This document shows, piece after piece, positions 1 to 6,114 of a DNA stretch of 10,542 nucleotides. Location of the stretch: NCBI GenBank assembly GCA_032115775.1, contig JAUMBL010000230.1:1-10542 (forward strand), written 5' to 3'. The first letter of the stretch is position 1; each line of letters starts with the position of its first letter. Source of the DNA: M3007 sp032115775. GTDB taxonomy: Bacteria; Bacteroidota; Bacteroidia; Chitinophagales; Saprospiraceae. The position numbers and the translations under genes are program-made. Below the pieces are notes generated by a model. The model did not search any database. It saw only the letters and a program-made list of their open reading frames with translations, and had not been told where the DNA came from.

Positions 1-1
1 G

Positions 2-190
2 CCGAATTTGCAGGCGCTGGATCGCGAGCACAAAGCGGTTTCGCTGTGCCTGTCTGAGAACGCAAATTGGAAATTAGTCGCCGTGGCCGGCGGCCGGCCT
101 TTGCGCCTGTTCGGCGAGTGGGATGGCCGCGCGTTCCGGCCGCTTGCTTTTTGGGAAAATTCCCAAATTTATCGAACTTTGCAGTCTTAA
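2..190 (+). CDS. C-terminal end of an unidentified protein (5' truncated by window)
   Basis: An open frame enters from the left edge and ends with TAA at 188-190, leaving 62 residues. The tail reads like real protein: it includes LVAVAGGRPLRLFGEWDG and ends WENSQIYRTLQS, with several aromatic residues and alternating hydrophobic positions that suggest beta strands. Codon third positions are G/C-rich, as in the neighbouring genes. I do not recognise the family. TTG at 8 could be read as a start, but the frame is open to the edge, so a truncated longer gene is more likely. The other two plus frames are also open here, which lowers confidence that this frame is the coding one. The stop lies 98 nt before pheS, on the same strand. 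Confidence 0.45.
   Translation, partial: PNLQALDREHKAVSLCLSENANWKLVAVAGGRPLRLFGEWDGRAFRPLAFWENSQIYRTLQS
150..181 (+). promoter_or_regulatory. Weak candidate promoter for pheS
   Basis: A TTTG at 150-153 is followed after 20 nt by GAACTTTG at 174-181. This matches the Bacteroidota -33/-7 pattern (TTTG, then TAnnTTTG) except for the first base of the -7 box. It would give a leader of roughly 100 nt before pheS. A small perfect inverted repeat, TTGGGAA-AA-TTCCCAA (151-166), overlaps the -33 region and could be chance or an operator. The site lies within the end of the upstream reading frame. Confidence 0.25.
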
Positions 191-203
191 ATTTAGCGTG
201 TGG

Positions 204-250
204 TTGGATTTCGCCTTTGAAGCGCACGGCGCCTGCAATCCGAAATCCAA
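204..250 (+). promoter_or_regulatory. Inverted repeat in the pheS leader
   Basis: TTGGATTTCG (204-213) is repeated as its exact reverse complement CGAAATCCAA (241-250), giving a 10-bp stem with a 27-nt loop. It falls in the 98-nt gap between the upstream stop and the pheS ATG. It could be the terminator of the upstream gene, although no clear T-run follows, or a leader structure controlling pheS. I see no leader peptide rich in Phe codons and no T-box signature, so the function is open. Confidence 0.35.
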
Positions 251-288
251 ATTTCCGCTTACATCCTACGCGCCTGCGCCCCTTTTTT

Positions 289-1320
289 ATGTCAGACATC
301 TTTTCGCAAGTACAGGAAACCCTGCAAACCATTGCCCTCGAGCATCCGACCAACGCCGCCGAGCTGGAAACCTTTCGCATCCATTACCTCGGGTCCAAAG
401 GGCGCGTCAAGGCGCTCATGGAAGAAATGCGGCTTGTGCCCAACGAGCGGAAACGCGAATTCGGCCAGTTGGTCAACGCCCTTAAGCAGCAGGCGGAGGA
501 AAAATACCATAGCCTGAAAACGGCCCTGGAGGCGGCAGCCCTGGAAGCCGCTGCGCAGGATTTAGACCTGACCGCCCCCGGAGAGCCCCTGCTCCTCGGC
601 GCCCGACATCCGGTCAGCCTCACGATGAGCCGGATTATAGATATTTTTGTCCGGATGGGCTTTTCGATCGCCGACGGGCCTGAAATCGAGGACGACTGGC
701 ACAATTTCACCGCGATGAATACGCCGGACGACCATCCCGCCCGCGATATGCAGGACACCTTTTATATTGTAGATGCGCCGGGGATGCTCCTCCGTACGCA
801 CACCAGCAATGTGCAGGCGCGTGTGATGACCGCTCGCAAACCGCCGATCCGGATTATTGCACCGGGCAGAGTATATCGGAACGAAACGATTTCTGCGCGT
901 TCGCACGCTCAATTTCACCAGGTGGAAGGCCTTTATGTGGACGAGGGGGTGTCGTTCGCCGATATGAAACAAACCCTGCTGCATTTTGCCCAGGAGATGT
1001 TTGGCGCGCCGAAAATTCGCCTGCGCCCTTCTTATTTCCCGTTTACGGAACCCAGCGCCGAAATGGACATCTGGCTCGGCACGGATACCGAGGAAAATTA
1101 CCGCCTGACCAAAGGCACCGGATGGCTTGAAATTCTCGGTTGCGGTATGGTGGATCCTGCGGTGTTGGAAAACTGCGGAATAGACAGTGAAAAATACACC
1201 GGATTCGCTTTCGGGATGGGGATCGAGCGCCAGGCGTTGCGCTTGTTTCAAATCCCGGATATTCGGATGCTGTTCGAAAACGACGTCCGGTTCCTGCGGC
1301 AGTTCACTTCCGCCACCTAA
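289..1320 (+). CDS. pheS: Phenylalanine--tRNA ligase alpha subunit
   Basis: This is the catalytic subunit of the alpha2-beta2 PheRS, which charges tRNA-Phe with phenylalanine in the cytoplasm. The ATG at 289 gives 343 residues, close to the usual family length. Translation from earlier in-frame codons would add an implausible Arg/Pro-rich leader. Residues 1-90 form the N-terminal coiled-coil tRNA-binding region. The class II core follows: motif 1 region around 110-140, MQDTFYI at 154-160, HTS at 171-173, motif 2 RVYRNE at 194-199 followed by HAQFHQVEG, FTEPS at 252-256 (Phe pocket), and motif 3 GMGIER at 309-314. The Ala in FAFG (A307) matches the side-chain-pocket Ala of E. coli PheS (A294). 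No pheT is in the window, so the subunit genes are separated. A glycosyltransferase gene follows after 45 nt. Confidence 0.97.
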   Translation: MSDIFSQVQETLQTIALEHPTNAAELETFRIHYLGSKGRVKALMEEMRLVPNERKREFGQLVNALKQQAEEKYHSLKTALEAAALEAAAQDLDLTAPGEPLLLGARHPVSLTMSRIIDIFVRMGFSIADGPEIEDDWHNFTAMNTPDDHPARDMQDTFYIVDAPGMLLRTHTSNVQARVMTARKPPIRIIAPGRVYRNETISARSHAQFHQVEGLYVDEGVSFADMKQTLLHFAQEMFGAPKIRLRPSYFPFTEPSAEMDIWLGTDTEENYRLTKGTGWLEILGCGMVDPAVLENCGIDSEKYTGFAFGMGIERQALRLFQIPDIRMLFENDVRFLRQFTSAT

Positions 1321-1365
1321 AATTGCGCGCTCGCGCCGCCTGCGGGCGGTGTGCGCCGTTGTGCC

Positions 1366-2121
1366 ATGCTTTCTGCCGTCATCATTACCTACAACGAAGC
1401 CCGCAATATCGGGCGTTGCCTCGATTCCCTCGCGGGCGTGGCCGACGAGATTGTGGTCGTGGATTCTTTTTCTACAGACGATACCGAGCGGATTTGCCGC
1501 GCGCGCGGCGTACGCTTTGTACAACACGCTTTTGAAGGGCATATCGAGCAAAAAAATTACGCCTTGGCGCAGGCGCGCTACGACTGGGTATTGTCGCTGG
1601 ATGCCGATGAGGCGCTTTCCGGTCCGCTGCGGGCGGCTATTTTGGCTGTAAAAGTCCAGGCAGAACGCCTGGATGGATATGAAATGAACCGGCTGACCAA
1701 TTATTGCGGCCAGTGGATATACCACAGCGGCTGGTATCCGGATCGAAAGTTGCGTTTATTCGACCGCCGACAGGGCCGTTGGGGCGGCGTCAATCCGCAC
1801 GATAAGGTATTGATGGATTCCCGCACGCAAACCGGCCGACTGGCGGGCGATCTCTTGCACTACAGCTATTATTCTGAGGCAGAACACTGGGAACGGTCGA
1901 AAAAATACGCCCGGATTGCCGCCGCCGCGATGTTGAAAAAAGGACGCCGGGCCGGCAGGTGGCGGCTCCTCGTGAGTCCGGCTTTAAAATTTATCCGAAA
2001 TTATCTGCTTCGCCTGGGTTTTTTGGACGGCCGGGCCGGATTTCGGATATGTTATATCGCTGCGGTGGAGACGTACTGGAAATACCGGGAACTGATTCGG
2101 TTGCAGACAAAGGCTGTATAA
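1366..2121 (+). CDS. Family 2 glycosyltransferase, WaaE/KdtX-like
   Basis: A predicted GT-A fold glycosyltransferase of 251 residues, probably acting at the cytoplasmic face of the inner membrane on lipopolysaccharide core or another envelope glycan. The N-terminus carries the GT2 nucleotide-sugar fold: ITYNE at 7-11, VVDSFSTD at 31-38 and the DxD-type LDADE at 78-82. It also shows the segment GGVNPHDKV at 140-148, seen in WaaE-like proteins, and a basic C-terminus with hydrophobic, aromatic helices (about 200-245) suited to membrane contact. I chose ATG 1366 because the protein then begins directly with the first beta strand (MLSAVIITYNE). A GTG at 1351 would add five residues and lies inside a small GC hairpin (1334-1351). 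It may be cotranscribed with pheS. The sugar donor and acceptor cannot be told from the sequence. Confidence 0.88.
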   Translation: MLSAVIITYNEARNIGRCLDSLAGVADEIVVVDSFSTDDTERICRARGVRFVQHAFEGHIEQKNYALAQARYDWVLSLDADEALSGPLRAAILAVKVQAERLDGYEMNRLTNYCGQWIYHSGWYPDRKLRLFDRRQGRWGGVNPHDKVLMDSRTQTGRLAGDLLHYSYYSEAEHWERSKKYARIAAAAMLKKGRRAGRWRLLVSPALKFIRNYLLRLGFLDGRAGFRICYIAAVETYWKYRELIRLQTKAV

Positions 2122-2127
2122 AAAGTG

Positions 2128-2150
2128 TTTCGCCGCCTCCGGCGGCGAAA
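2128..2150 (-). terminator. GC-rich hairpin, candidate terminator for hisS
   Basis: TTTCGCCGCC (2128-2137) and GGCGGCGAAA (2141-2150) form a perfect 10-bp stem with a 3-nt loop. Read on the minus strand, the hairpin is followed three bases later by TTTTT, a reasonable intrinsic terminator for transcripts coming from hisS. Read on the plus strand it is followed by an A-run instead, so it is a poor terminator for the glycosyltransferase gene. Confidence 0.5.
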
Positions 2151-2158
2151 AAAAATAA

Positions 2159-2219
2159 TGTTTGAGCGCCTGTTTTTTTGATTTTTTTAGAAAAAATCAA
2201 AAAAACAGGCGCTCAAACA
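2159..2219. terminator. Perfect 29-bp inverted repeat between convergent genes
   Basis: The left arm 2159-2187 and right arm 2191-2219 are exact reverse complements, separated by only 3 nt (TAG). The outer half of each arm is GC-containing (core GAGCGCCTG) and the inner half is two T-runs or A-runs split by GA. It lies between the stop of the glycosyltransferase gene (2121) and the stop of hisS (2270), so it is placed to act as a bidirectional terminator. It lacks a classic trailing U-tract: the U-run sits inside the left arm. The flanks are also partly symmetrical, with CGAAAAAA on the left and TTTTTTCG on the right. It could also be a small repetitive palindrome. Confidence 0.6.
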
Positions 2220-2269
2220 AAACATATTTTTTCGAATCTTTAACGGACTTGAAATGCAACCCCGGGCGC

Positions 2270-3613
2270 TTATTTCAGGCGCGCCGCCAGTTCCTCTATC
2301 GTCATTTTTGTTTGCGCGCCGCTTTGTTGGTCTTTTACGGTGAGCAGGCCGGTTTTTATTTCTTCTTCACCGACGATTACGACGATCGGTGCGTGGCGTT
2401 TGGCGGCGTATTCGAATTGTTTTTTCAACTTACCGGGTTCGGGATACAATTCGCCGGCGATGCCCGCTGCGCGCAGGCGGCTGAGGCAGTTGAAAGCATA
2501 CCGGTGCGCAGCCTCGTCGAAGCTGGCAAACAGCACCTGCAGGTTTTGTTCCAGCGAGTCCGGAAATAAATTGAGCGATTCCAGCACGTCGTAAATCCGG
2601 TCTGCGCCGAAAGAAATACCCACCCCGGACAGTCCGGGTACGCCGAAAACGCCTGTTAGATCCGCATAGCGGCCGCCCCCGCCGATGCTGCCCATTTGCA
2701 CGCCTTTTGCGGCTACTTCGAAGATACAGCCCGTGTAATAGCTGAGTCCGCGTGCCAGGGTGCTGTCGAATTTCAGTTCATTCTGCAGCGGGGCGTCCTG
2801 GAGGTACGCGTACACCCGTTCGAGTTCTTCGATACCTTGGAGGCCGGTAGGCGAATCGGCGAAAGCCGGGCGGAGCGCTTCCGGCGAATCGGCGGCCAGC
2901 ATGCCTTCTATTTTTGCTACTGCCGCTTCGGAGATTCCGCGGTTTTGCAGTTCTTTACGCACCCCGTCCATGCCGATTTTATCGAGTTTATCAATCGCTA
3001 CCGTCATATCCATGAACTGATTCGGAATACCGGCTGCTTCTGCGATGCCGAACAACACCTTGCGGTTGTTGATTTTAATCGTGACCGGCAGTTGCAGGCG
3101 CGCGAAGGCCTCGTCGTAAATTTGGGCCAATTCCGCTTCATACAGCAGGCTGTCCGAGCCGATTACATCCGCGTCGCACTGAAAGAACTCGCGATACCGG
3201 CCTTTTTGGGGGCGGTCGGCGCGCCACACCGGCTGGATTTGGTAGCGTTTGAACGGGAAAGTCAGCGCATGGCGGTTCATGACCACATACCGGGCGAAGG
3301 GCACCGTGAGATCGTAGCGTAGGCCGCGTTTGGCGATATCCGGGATCAGGTTGGCGGAATCGCGTTGCGCCAGCGTTTCGGCGGCGGCGTCTTTTAGAAA
3401 ATCGCCGTTGTTGAGGATTTTAAACAGCAATTTATCCCCTTCTTCGCCGTATTTTCCGGTGAGTGTGCTGAGGTTTTCCATTGCCGGCGTTTCCAGCGGC
3501 TGGAATCCAAACTTCACAAACACGGTGCGGATCGTGTCGAAGATATAATTTCGTTTTCGCACCTGTTCAGGGCCGAAATCACGGACGCCTTCAGGGAGAG
3601 CCAGCGTTTTCAT
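2270..3613 (-). CDS. hisS: Histidine--tRNA ligase
   Basis: A class II aminoacyl-tRNA synthetase of 447 residues that charges tRNA-His. The N-terminus KTLALPEGVRDFGPEQVRKR holds the motif 1 approach. Motif 2 runs through QPVWRADRPQKGRYREFFQCDAD (127-149). The histidine-binding signature LARGLSYYTG is at 286-295, and motif 3 is GVGISFGADR at 330-339. The last 90 or so residues form the alpha/beta anticodon-binding domain (VLFASFDEAAH to GEEEIKTGLLTVKD). Length and residue pattern are complete and normal. The ATG at 3613 lies 9 nt after the stop of the small membrane-protein gene, so the two are very likely cotranscribed, probably from the promoter near 4116-4123. Strong hairpins lie downstream at 2128-2219. 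Confidence 0.97.
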   Translation of the reverse strand: MKTLALPEGVRDFGPEQVRKRNYIFDTIRTVFVKFGFQPLETPAMENLSTLTGKYGEEGDKLLFKILNNGDFLKDAAAETLAQRDSANLIPDIAKRGLRYDLTVPFARYVVMNRHALTFPFKRYQIQPVWRADRPQKGRYREFFQCDADVIGSDSLLYEAELAQIYDEAFARLQLPVTIKINNRKVLFGIAEAAGIPNQFMDMTVAIDKLDKIGMDGVRKELQNRGISEAAVAKIEGMLAADSPEALRPAFADSPTGLQGIEELERVYAYLQDAPLQNELKFDSTLARGLSYYTGCIFEVAAKGVQMGSIGGGGRYADLTGVFGVPGLSGVGISFGADRIYDVLESLNLFPDSLEQNLQVLFASFDEAAHRYAFNCLSRLRAAGIAGELYPEPGKLKKQFEYAAKRHAPIVVIVGEEEIKTGLLTVKDQQSGAQTKMTIEELAARLK

Positions 3614-3622
3614 ACTTGCGGA

Positions 3623-4081
3623 TTAGAGTGCGTTGGAGCTTGCGAAGAGCAAGCCTTTGGGCGCCAGAGAGGCGAGGATGAGCAGGACGGCGGCAGTAGT
3701 ATAGACGGCGAGCTTGCGGTGTTTTTGACCGTCGTCGGTTGCTTTTTTAGAAAAAGTCCGGCCGAGTTGAATCAGTACCACTGCGATGAGCATCATGATG
3801 AAATGTTCGACGGCGAAATAGCGGAGGGTGCTGTCTTTCATGGCAGCGCCCATATTGGCGAAAGCCGCCTGGGTGTAAGGGCTGAGGAAAGCGTACAGGA
3901 TGAGCCCGATCAGCAATTGCGTATGGGTGAGGATGAGCAGTACCAGCGAGCCGGTGTTGTCGAGTTTTTCGAAGGGTTTTTTGCCCATCCAGCCGCTGTA
4001 GGCGCGGAAAAGCACCAGCAAGAGGGCGGCGAACAGCAGGTAGCGGTTGTAGGAGTGGAGGGTGTCGAGTAGTTGATACAT
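3623..4081 (-). CDS. Small four-helix membrane protein ('cytochrome B'-type family of Bacteroidota)
   Basis: A 152-residue integral membrane protein of unknown function. Four hydrophobic stretches are visible at about 13-30, 44-65, 88-107 and 124-147, with short polar loops. Histidines lie at or near membrane segments: H9 (LHSYNRY), H53 (LTHTQLLIG), H93 (FAVEHFIMMLIA) and H121. This pattern resembles small Bacteroidota proteins usually labelled 'cytochrome B'. The paired His positions could hold heme, but this is inference and no function is established here. The first residues, MYQLLDTLHSYNRYL, fit the family start. A -7 box, TATCTTTG, lies 35 nt upstream. hisS follows after 9 nt, so the gene is probably the first of a two-gene transcript. 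Confidence 0.8.
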   Translation of the reverse strand: MYQLLDTLHSYNRYLLFAALLLVLFRAYSGWMGKKPFEKLDNTGSLVLLILTHTQLLIGLILYAFLSPYTQAAFANMGAAMKDSTLRYFAVEHFIMMLIAVVLIQLGRTFSKKATDDGQKHRKLAVYTTAAVLLILASLAPKGLLFASSNAL

Positions 4082-4115
4082 GACAGGATGTTTTTAAGTG
4101 AGCGGTAATTATGGG

Positions 4116-4123
4116 CAAAGATA
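4116..4123 (-). promoter_or_regulatory. Bacteroidota-type -7 box for the membrane-protein/hisS transcript
   Basis: On the minus strand the sequence reads TATCTTTG, an exact match to TAnnTTTG. The ATG at 4081 lies 34 nt downstream of the box, a plausible short leader. No clear TTTG -33 element is visible 17-23 nt upstream, so strength is uncertain. Confidence 0.5.
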
Positions 4124-4169
4124 GCGTAAACCGCGCTTTTTCGTTAGAACGCGGGCGGTTCCTTTTTGT

Positions 4170-4520
4170 TTATTGTGCGGGCGGTTGCAATTTAGGATTG
4201 CCGGCATGCCGCGCGGCGTCGCGCTTTGTCTTTTTTTCCAGGTTGCGTTGCAGGGCGGCGGTTAAGTCCACGCCGGTTTGATTGGCCAGGCAGATCAGGA
4301 CGAAGAGCACGTCCGCCATTTCGTCTGGTAATTCTTCCCGGGCGGTGGCGGCCAGTTCGGGCGTTTTGAACGATTGTTCGCCGTACAGCCTGGCCATGAG
4401 CCGCGCGACTTCGCCGACTTCCTCCATGAGGATGGCGGTGTTGGTGAGTTCGGAGAAGTAGCGTACGCCGATGGTGCGGATCCAGGCGTCCACCTCGGTT
4501 TGTGCGTTGGAGAGGGTCAT
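4170..4520 (-). CDS. MazG-family nucleotide pyrophosphohydrolase
   Basis: An all-alpha NTP pyrophosphohydrolase of 116 residues. Such enzymes hydrolyse nucleoside triphosphates (often dCTP or damaged nucleotides) to the monophosphate and pyrophosphate, using Mg2+. The metal-binding signature is intact: EEVGE at 33-37 and DEMAD at 66-70, giving EExxE followed by ExxD. The single-domain length fits the short MazG-like/RS21-C6 group rather than the two-domain MazG of E. coli. The Pro/Gln tail (KLQPPAQ) is likely disordered. The ATG at 4520 begins the first helix directly. It faces away from the M15 peptidase gene. The 88-nt gap before the membrane-protein gene contains that gene's own promoter box. 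The exact substrate is not deducible. Confidence 0.88.
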   Translation of the reverse strand: MTLSNAQTEVDAWIRTIGVRYFSELTNTAILMEEVGEVARLMARLYGEQSFKTPELAATAREELPDEMADVLFVLICLANQTGVDLTAALQRNLEKKTKRDAARHAGNPKLQPPAQ

Positions 4521-4539
4521 GCGTGCCTATTTTTAGTGG

Positions 4540-4572
4540 CAAAAATGGTAAGAATGTTTCAGAAGGTAGCAA
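4540..4572 (-). promoter_or_regulatory. Candidate promoter for the MazG-like gene
   Basis: On the minus strand, TTG (4572-4570) is followed after 22 nt by CATTTTTG (4547-4540), one mismatch from TAnnTTTG. Spacing fits the 17-23 nt range. The MazG ATG at 4520 is 19 nt downstream of the box, leaving a very short leader. Confidence 0.3.
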
Positions 4573-4623
4573 TGCCCCCGCGACCTGCTACGTCGTTACG
4601 CCGGCAGTGCGCCTTTCGGGATG

Positions 4624-4652
4624 TTGCGCATGCGAAAAAACGCTTACCTTTG
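4624..4652 (+). promoter_or_regulatory. Strong Bacteroidota-type promoter for the M15-PRX-nadC cluster
   Basis: TTG (4624-4626), an 18-nt spacer and TACCTTTG (4645-4652) match the Bacteroidota -33/-7 consensus well. The predicted start of transcription would be near 4658, giving a leader of about 87 nt before the ATG at 4745. Just downstream lies the symmetric sequence TTGCAAATTTTGCAA (4660-4674), in operator-like position. A 7-bp stem, GCCGGTT (4680-4686) with AACCGGC (4716-4722), could form in the leader RNA. AAGGAG at 4723-4728 is 16 nt from the ATG, too far for a normal Shine-Dalgarno site. Confidence 0.65.
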
Positions 4653-4744
4653 CACGTAGTTGCAAATTTTGCAAAAAACGCCGGTTTGGGCGGATAACAT
4701 TAGGGTGTCGGGCGCAACCGGCAAGGAGTGACCAAAAATATTGT

Positions 4745-5524
4745 ATGCGCCAATTTATTATCCTCGTTTCGGTGAGTGCCGTGTGGTTGCTGCGTTGCAG
4801 CGGCGGCTCGTGTGACGGTGCGGCGGCTGTTGCGGCGGCGCACGCGGATTTCGCTCCCGGCAAATCGGCGGAACCGGATAGCGCGGTCGTCGCGTATTTG
4901 ACGGGCAAATTCGATTTTGTCCAACACGCCGATTTTGAACCGGTTTCCGAAGCGTACGCTGACCGCTCAGGCATGTACCTCCGGAAAGAGACGGTTGCGG
5001 CATTTAAAAAAATGCACGAAGCCGCCCGCCGGGAAGGCATCACGCTCACGATTATTTCCGCGACGCGCAATTTTTACCGGCAAAAAGAAATTTGGGAGGG
5101 CAAATGGGCGCGATTTGCCGCCGAAACGCCTGATCCTGCGGCGCGCGCGCGGCGCATCCTCGAATATTCCTCCATGCCCGGCTCCTCCAGGCATCACTGG
5201 GGTACGGACATAGACCTCAACGACCTGGAAAACCATGCCTTTGAGGCCGGCGGTGCGCACGCGCGCGCCTATGGCTGGCTTGTAAAAAACGCGCATCGCT
5301 ACGGATTCGGCCAGCCCTACACGCCCAAGGGCGCCGATCGCCCTGCGGGCTACAATGAAGAAAAATGGCACTGGTCGTATCTCCCGCTTTCCAAACCTTT
5401 TTTACAACAATACGAACGCCTGATTTCCGACGATAAAATAACCGGTTTCACCGGGGCGGAAATGGCGTCTAAGATAGGCATCGTCCGGCATTACGTGCTG
5501 GGCATTTCTCCAGCCTGCAAATAA
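4745..5524 (+). CDS. M15-family D-alanyl-D-alanine carboxypeptidase-like protein
   Basis: A zinc peptidase of 259 residues, predicted to be exported and to trim the stem peptides of peptidoglycan. The VanY/DdpX-type (M15) active site is intact: SRHHWGTDID at 148-157 supplies zinc ligands H150 and D157, and EKWH at 206-209 supplies the catalytic E206 and ligand H209. The N-terminus MRQFIILVSVSAVWLLRC is a signal sequence. The Cys at 18 could be lipidated, but Arg at -1 is unusual for a lipobox, so periplasmic or lipoprotein placement is undecided. ATG 4745 is chosen because it opens the signal peptide and follows the promoter at 4624-4652. Reading further upstream would cross that promoter. 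A thioredoxin-fold gene follows after 5 nt, so the two should be cotranscribed. Confidence 0.88.
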   Translation: MRQFIILVSVSAVWLLRCSGGSCDGAAAVAAAHADFAPGKSAEPDSAVVAYLTGKFDFVQHADFEPVSEAYADRSGMYLRKETVAAFKKMHEAARREGITLTIISATRNFYRQKEIWEGKWARFAAETPDPAARARRILEYSSMPGSSRHHWGTDIDLNDLENHAFEAGGAHARAYGWLVKNAHRYGFGQPYTPKGADRPAGYNEEKWHWSYLPLSKPFLQQYERLISDDKITGFTGAEMASKIGIVRHYVLGISPACK

Positions 5525-5529
5525 ACGTT

Positions 5530-6099
5530 ATGGCCTACACCGAATCCAACATGCTTCCACTGGACGCCCCGGCGCCCGATTTTCAACTTCCGGATACCGT
5601 CAGCGGCCGCATGATCAGCCTGCAGGACGTCGCCTCCCCTGTTGCCACCGTCGTGATGTTTCTGTGCAACCATTGTCCATACGTCCTGCACGTCAACGAA
5701 GAAATCGTGCGCATCAGCACGCAATACCAGGCGCACGGCGTATCATTTGTGGCCATCAGCAGCAACGACGCCGAGGCGTACCCGGAAGACGGGCCGGATC
5801 AGATGCGCGTGCATGCCGCTGCCGTGGGTTACAACTTTCCGTATCTTTACGACCAGCGTCAGGAGGTGGCAAAGCAATACGATGCGGCCTGTACGCCCGA
5901 TTTTTACGTTTTCGACGCCCGGTTGCGGTTGGTCTATCGCGGCCAATTGGACGACAGTCGCCCGAAGCGCAATCCCGTGCCGGTCACCGGCGCCGATCTG
6001 CGGGCCGCGCTGGATGCCGTGCTGGCGGGAACGCCGGTGAACGCATTGCAGCGCCCTTCCGGCGGGTGCAATATTAAATGGAAACCAGCCACAAACTAA
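5530..6099 (+). CDS. PRX-like (CNHC) thioredoxin-fold protein
   Basis: A redoxin-fold protein of 189 residues of the AhpC/TSA-related group often described as peroxiredoxin-like 1. The N-terminus has the APDFQLPDTVSG redoxin strand. The active site is CNHCPYV at 46-52, a thioredoxin-like CxxC. A TP with the expected cis-proline lies at 122-123. The C-terminal signature PSGGCNIKWK (176-185) is typical of this group and includes a further Cys, C180. In this group the second active-site Cys corresponds to the peroxidatic Cys of true peroxiredoxins, but other catalytic residues differ, so peroxidase activity is unproven. No signal peptide is seen, so it is probably cytoplasmic. It starts 5 nt after the M15 gene and ends 15 nt before nadC, consistent with a three-gene operon. 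Confidence 0.88.
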   Translation: MAYTESNMLPLDAPAPDFQLPDTVSGRMISLQDVASPVATVVMFLCNHCPYVLHVNEEIVRISTQYQAHGVSFVAISSNDAEAYPEDGPDQMRVHAAAVGYNFPYLYDQRQEVAKQYDAACTPDFYVFDARLRLVYRGQLDDSRPKRNPVPVTGADLRAALDAVLAGTPVNALQRPSGGCNIKWKPATN

Positions 6100-6114
6100 A
6101 CGTAAAGAAGATTT

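Noticed and set aside
67..288. N-terminal extension of pheS by 74 residues
   Set aside because: The extension is unlike PheS and overlaps the end of the upstream gene. ATG 289 gives the normal start and length.
1334..1351. GC hairpin between pheS and the glycosyltransferase gene as a terminator
   Set aside because: The stem is short (7 bp with a G-U pair) and no T-run follows. It is more likely incidental in GC-rich spacer DNA.
562..1725. Long open frame (387 codons) on the minus strand opposite pheS
   Set aside because: It lies antisense to a clear pheS and to the start of the glycosyltransferase gene, and its translation has no family features. GC-rich codon bias produces such shadows here.
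2696..3322. Plus-strand open frame opposite hisS
   Set aside because: Antisense to well-conserved hisS sequence and with no recognisable protein features.
4502..4744. Upstream extension of the M15 peptidase frame
   Set aside because: It crosses the strong promoter at 4624-4652, and the signal peptide begins at 4745.
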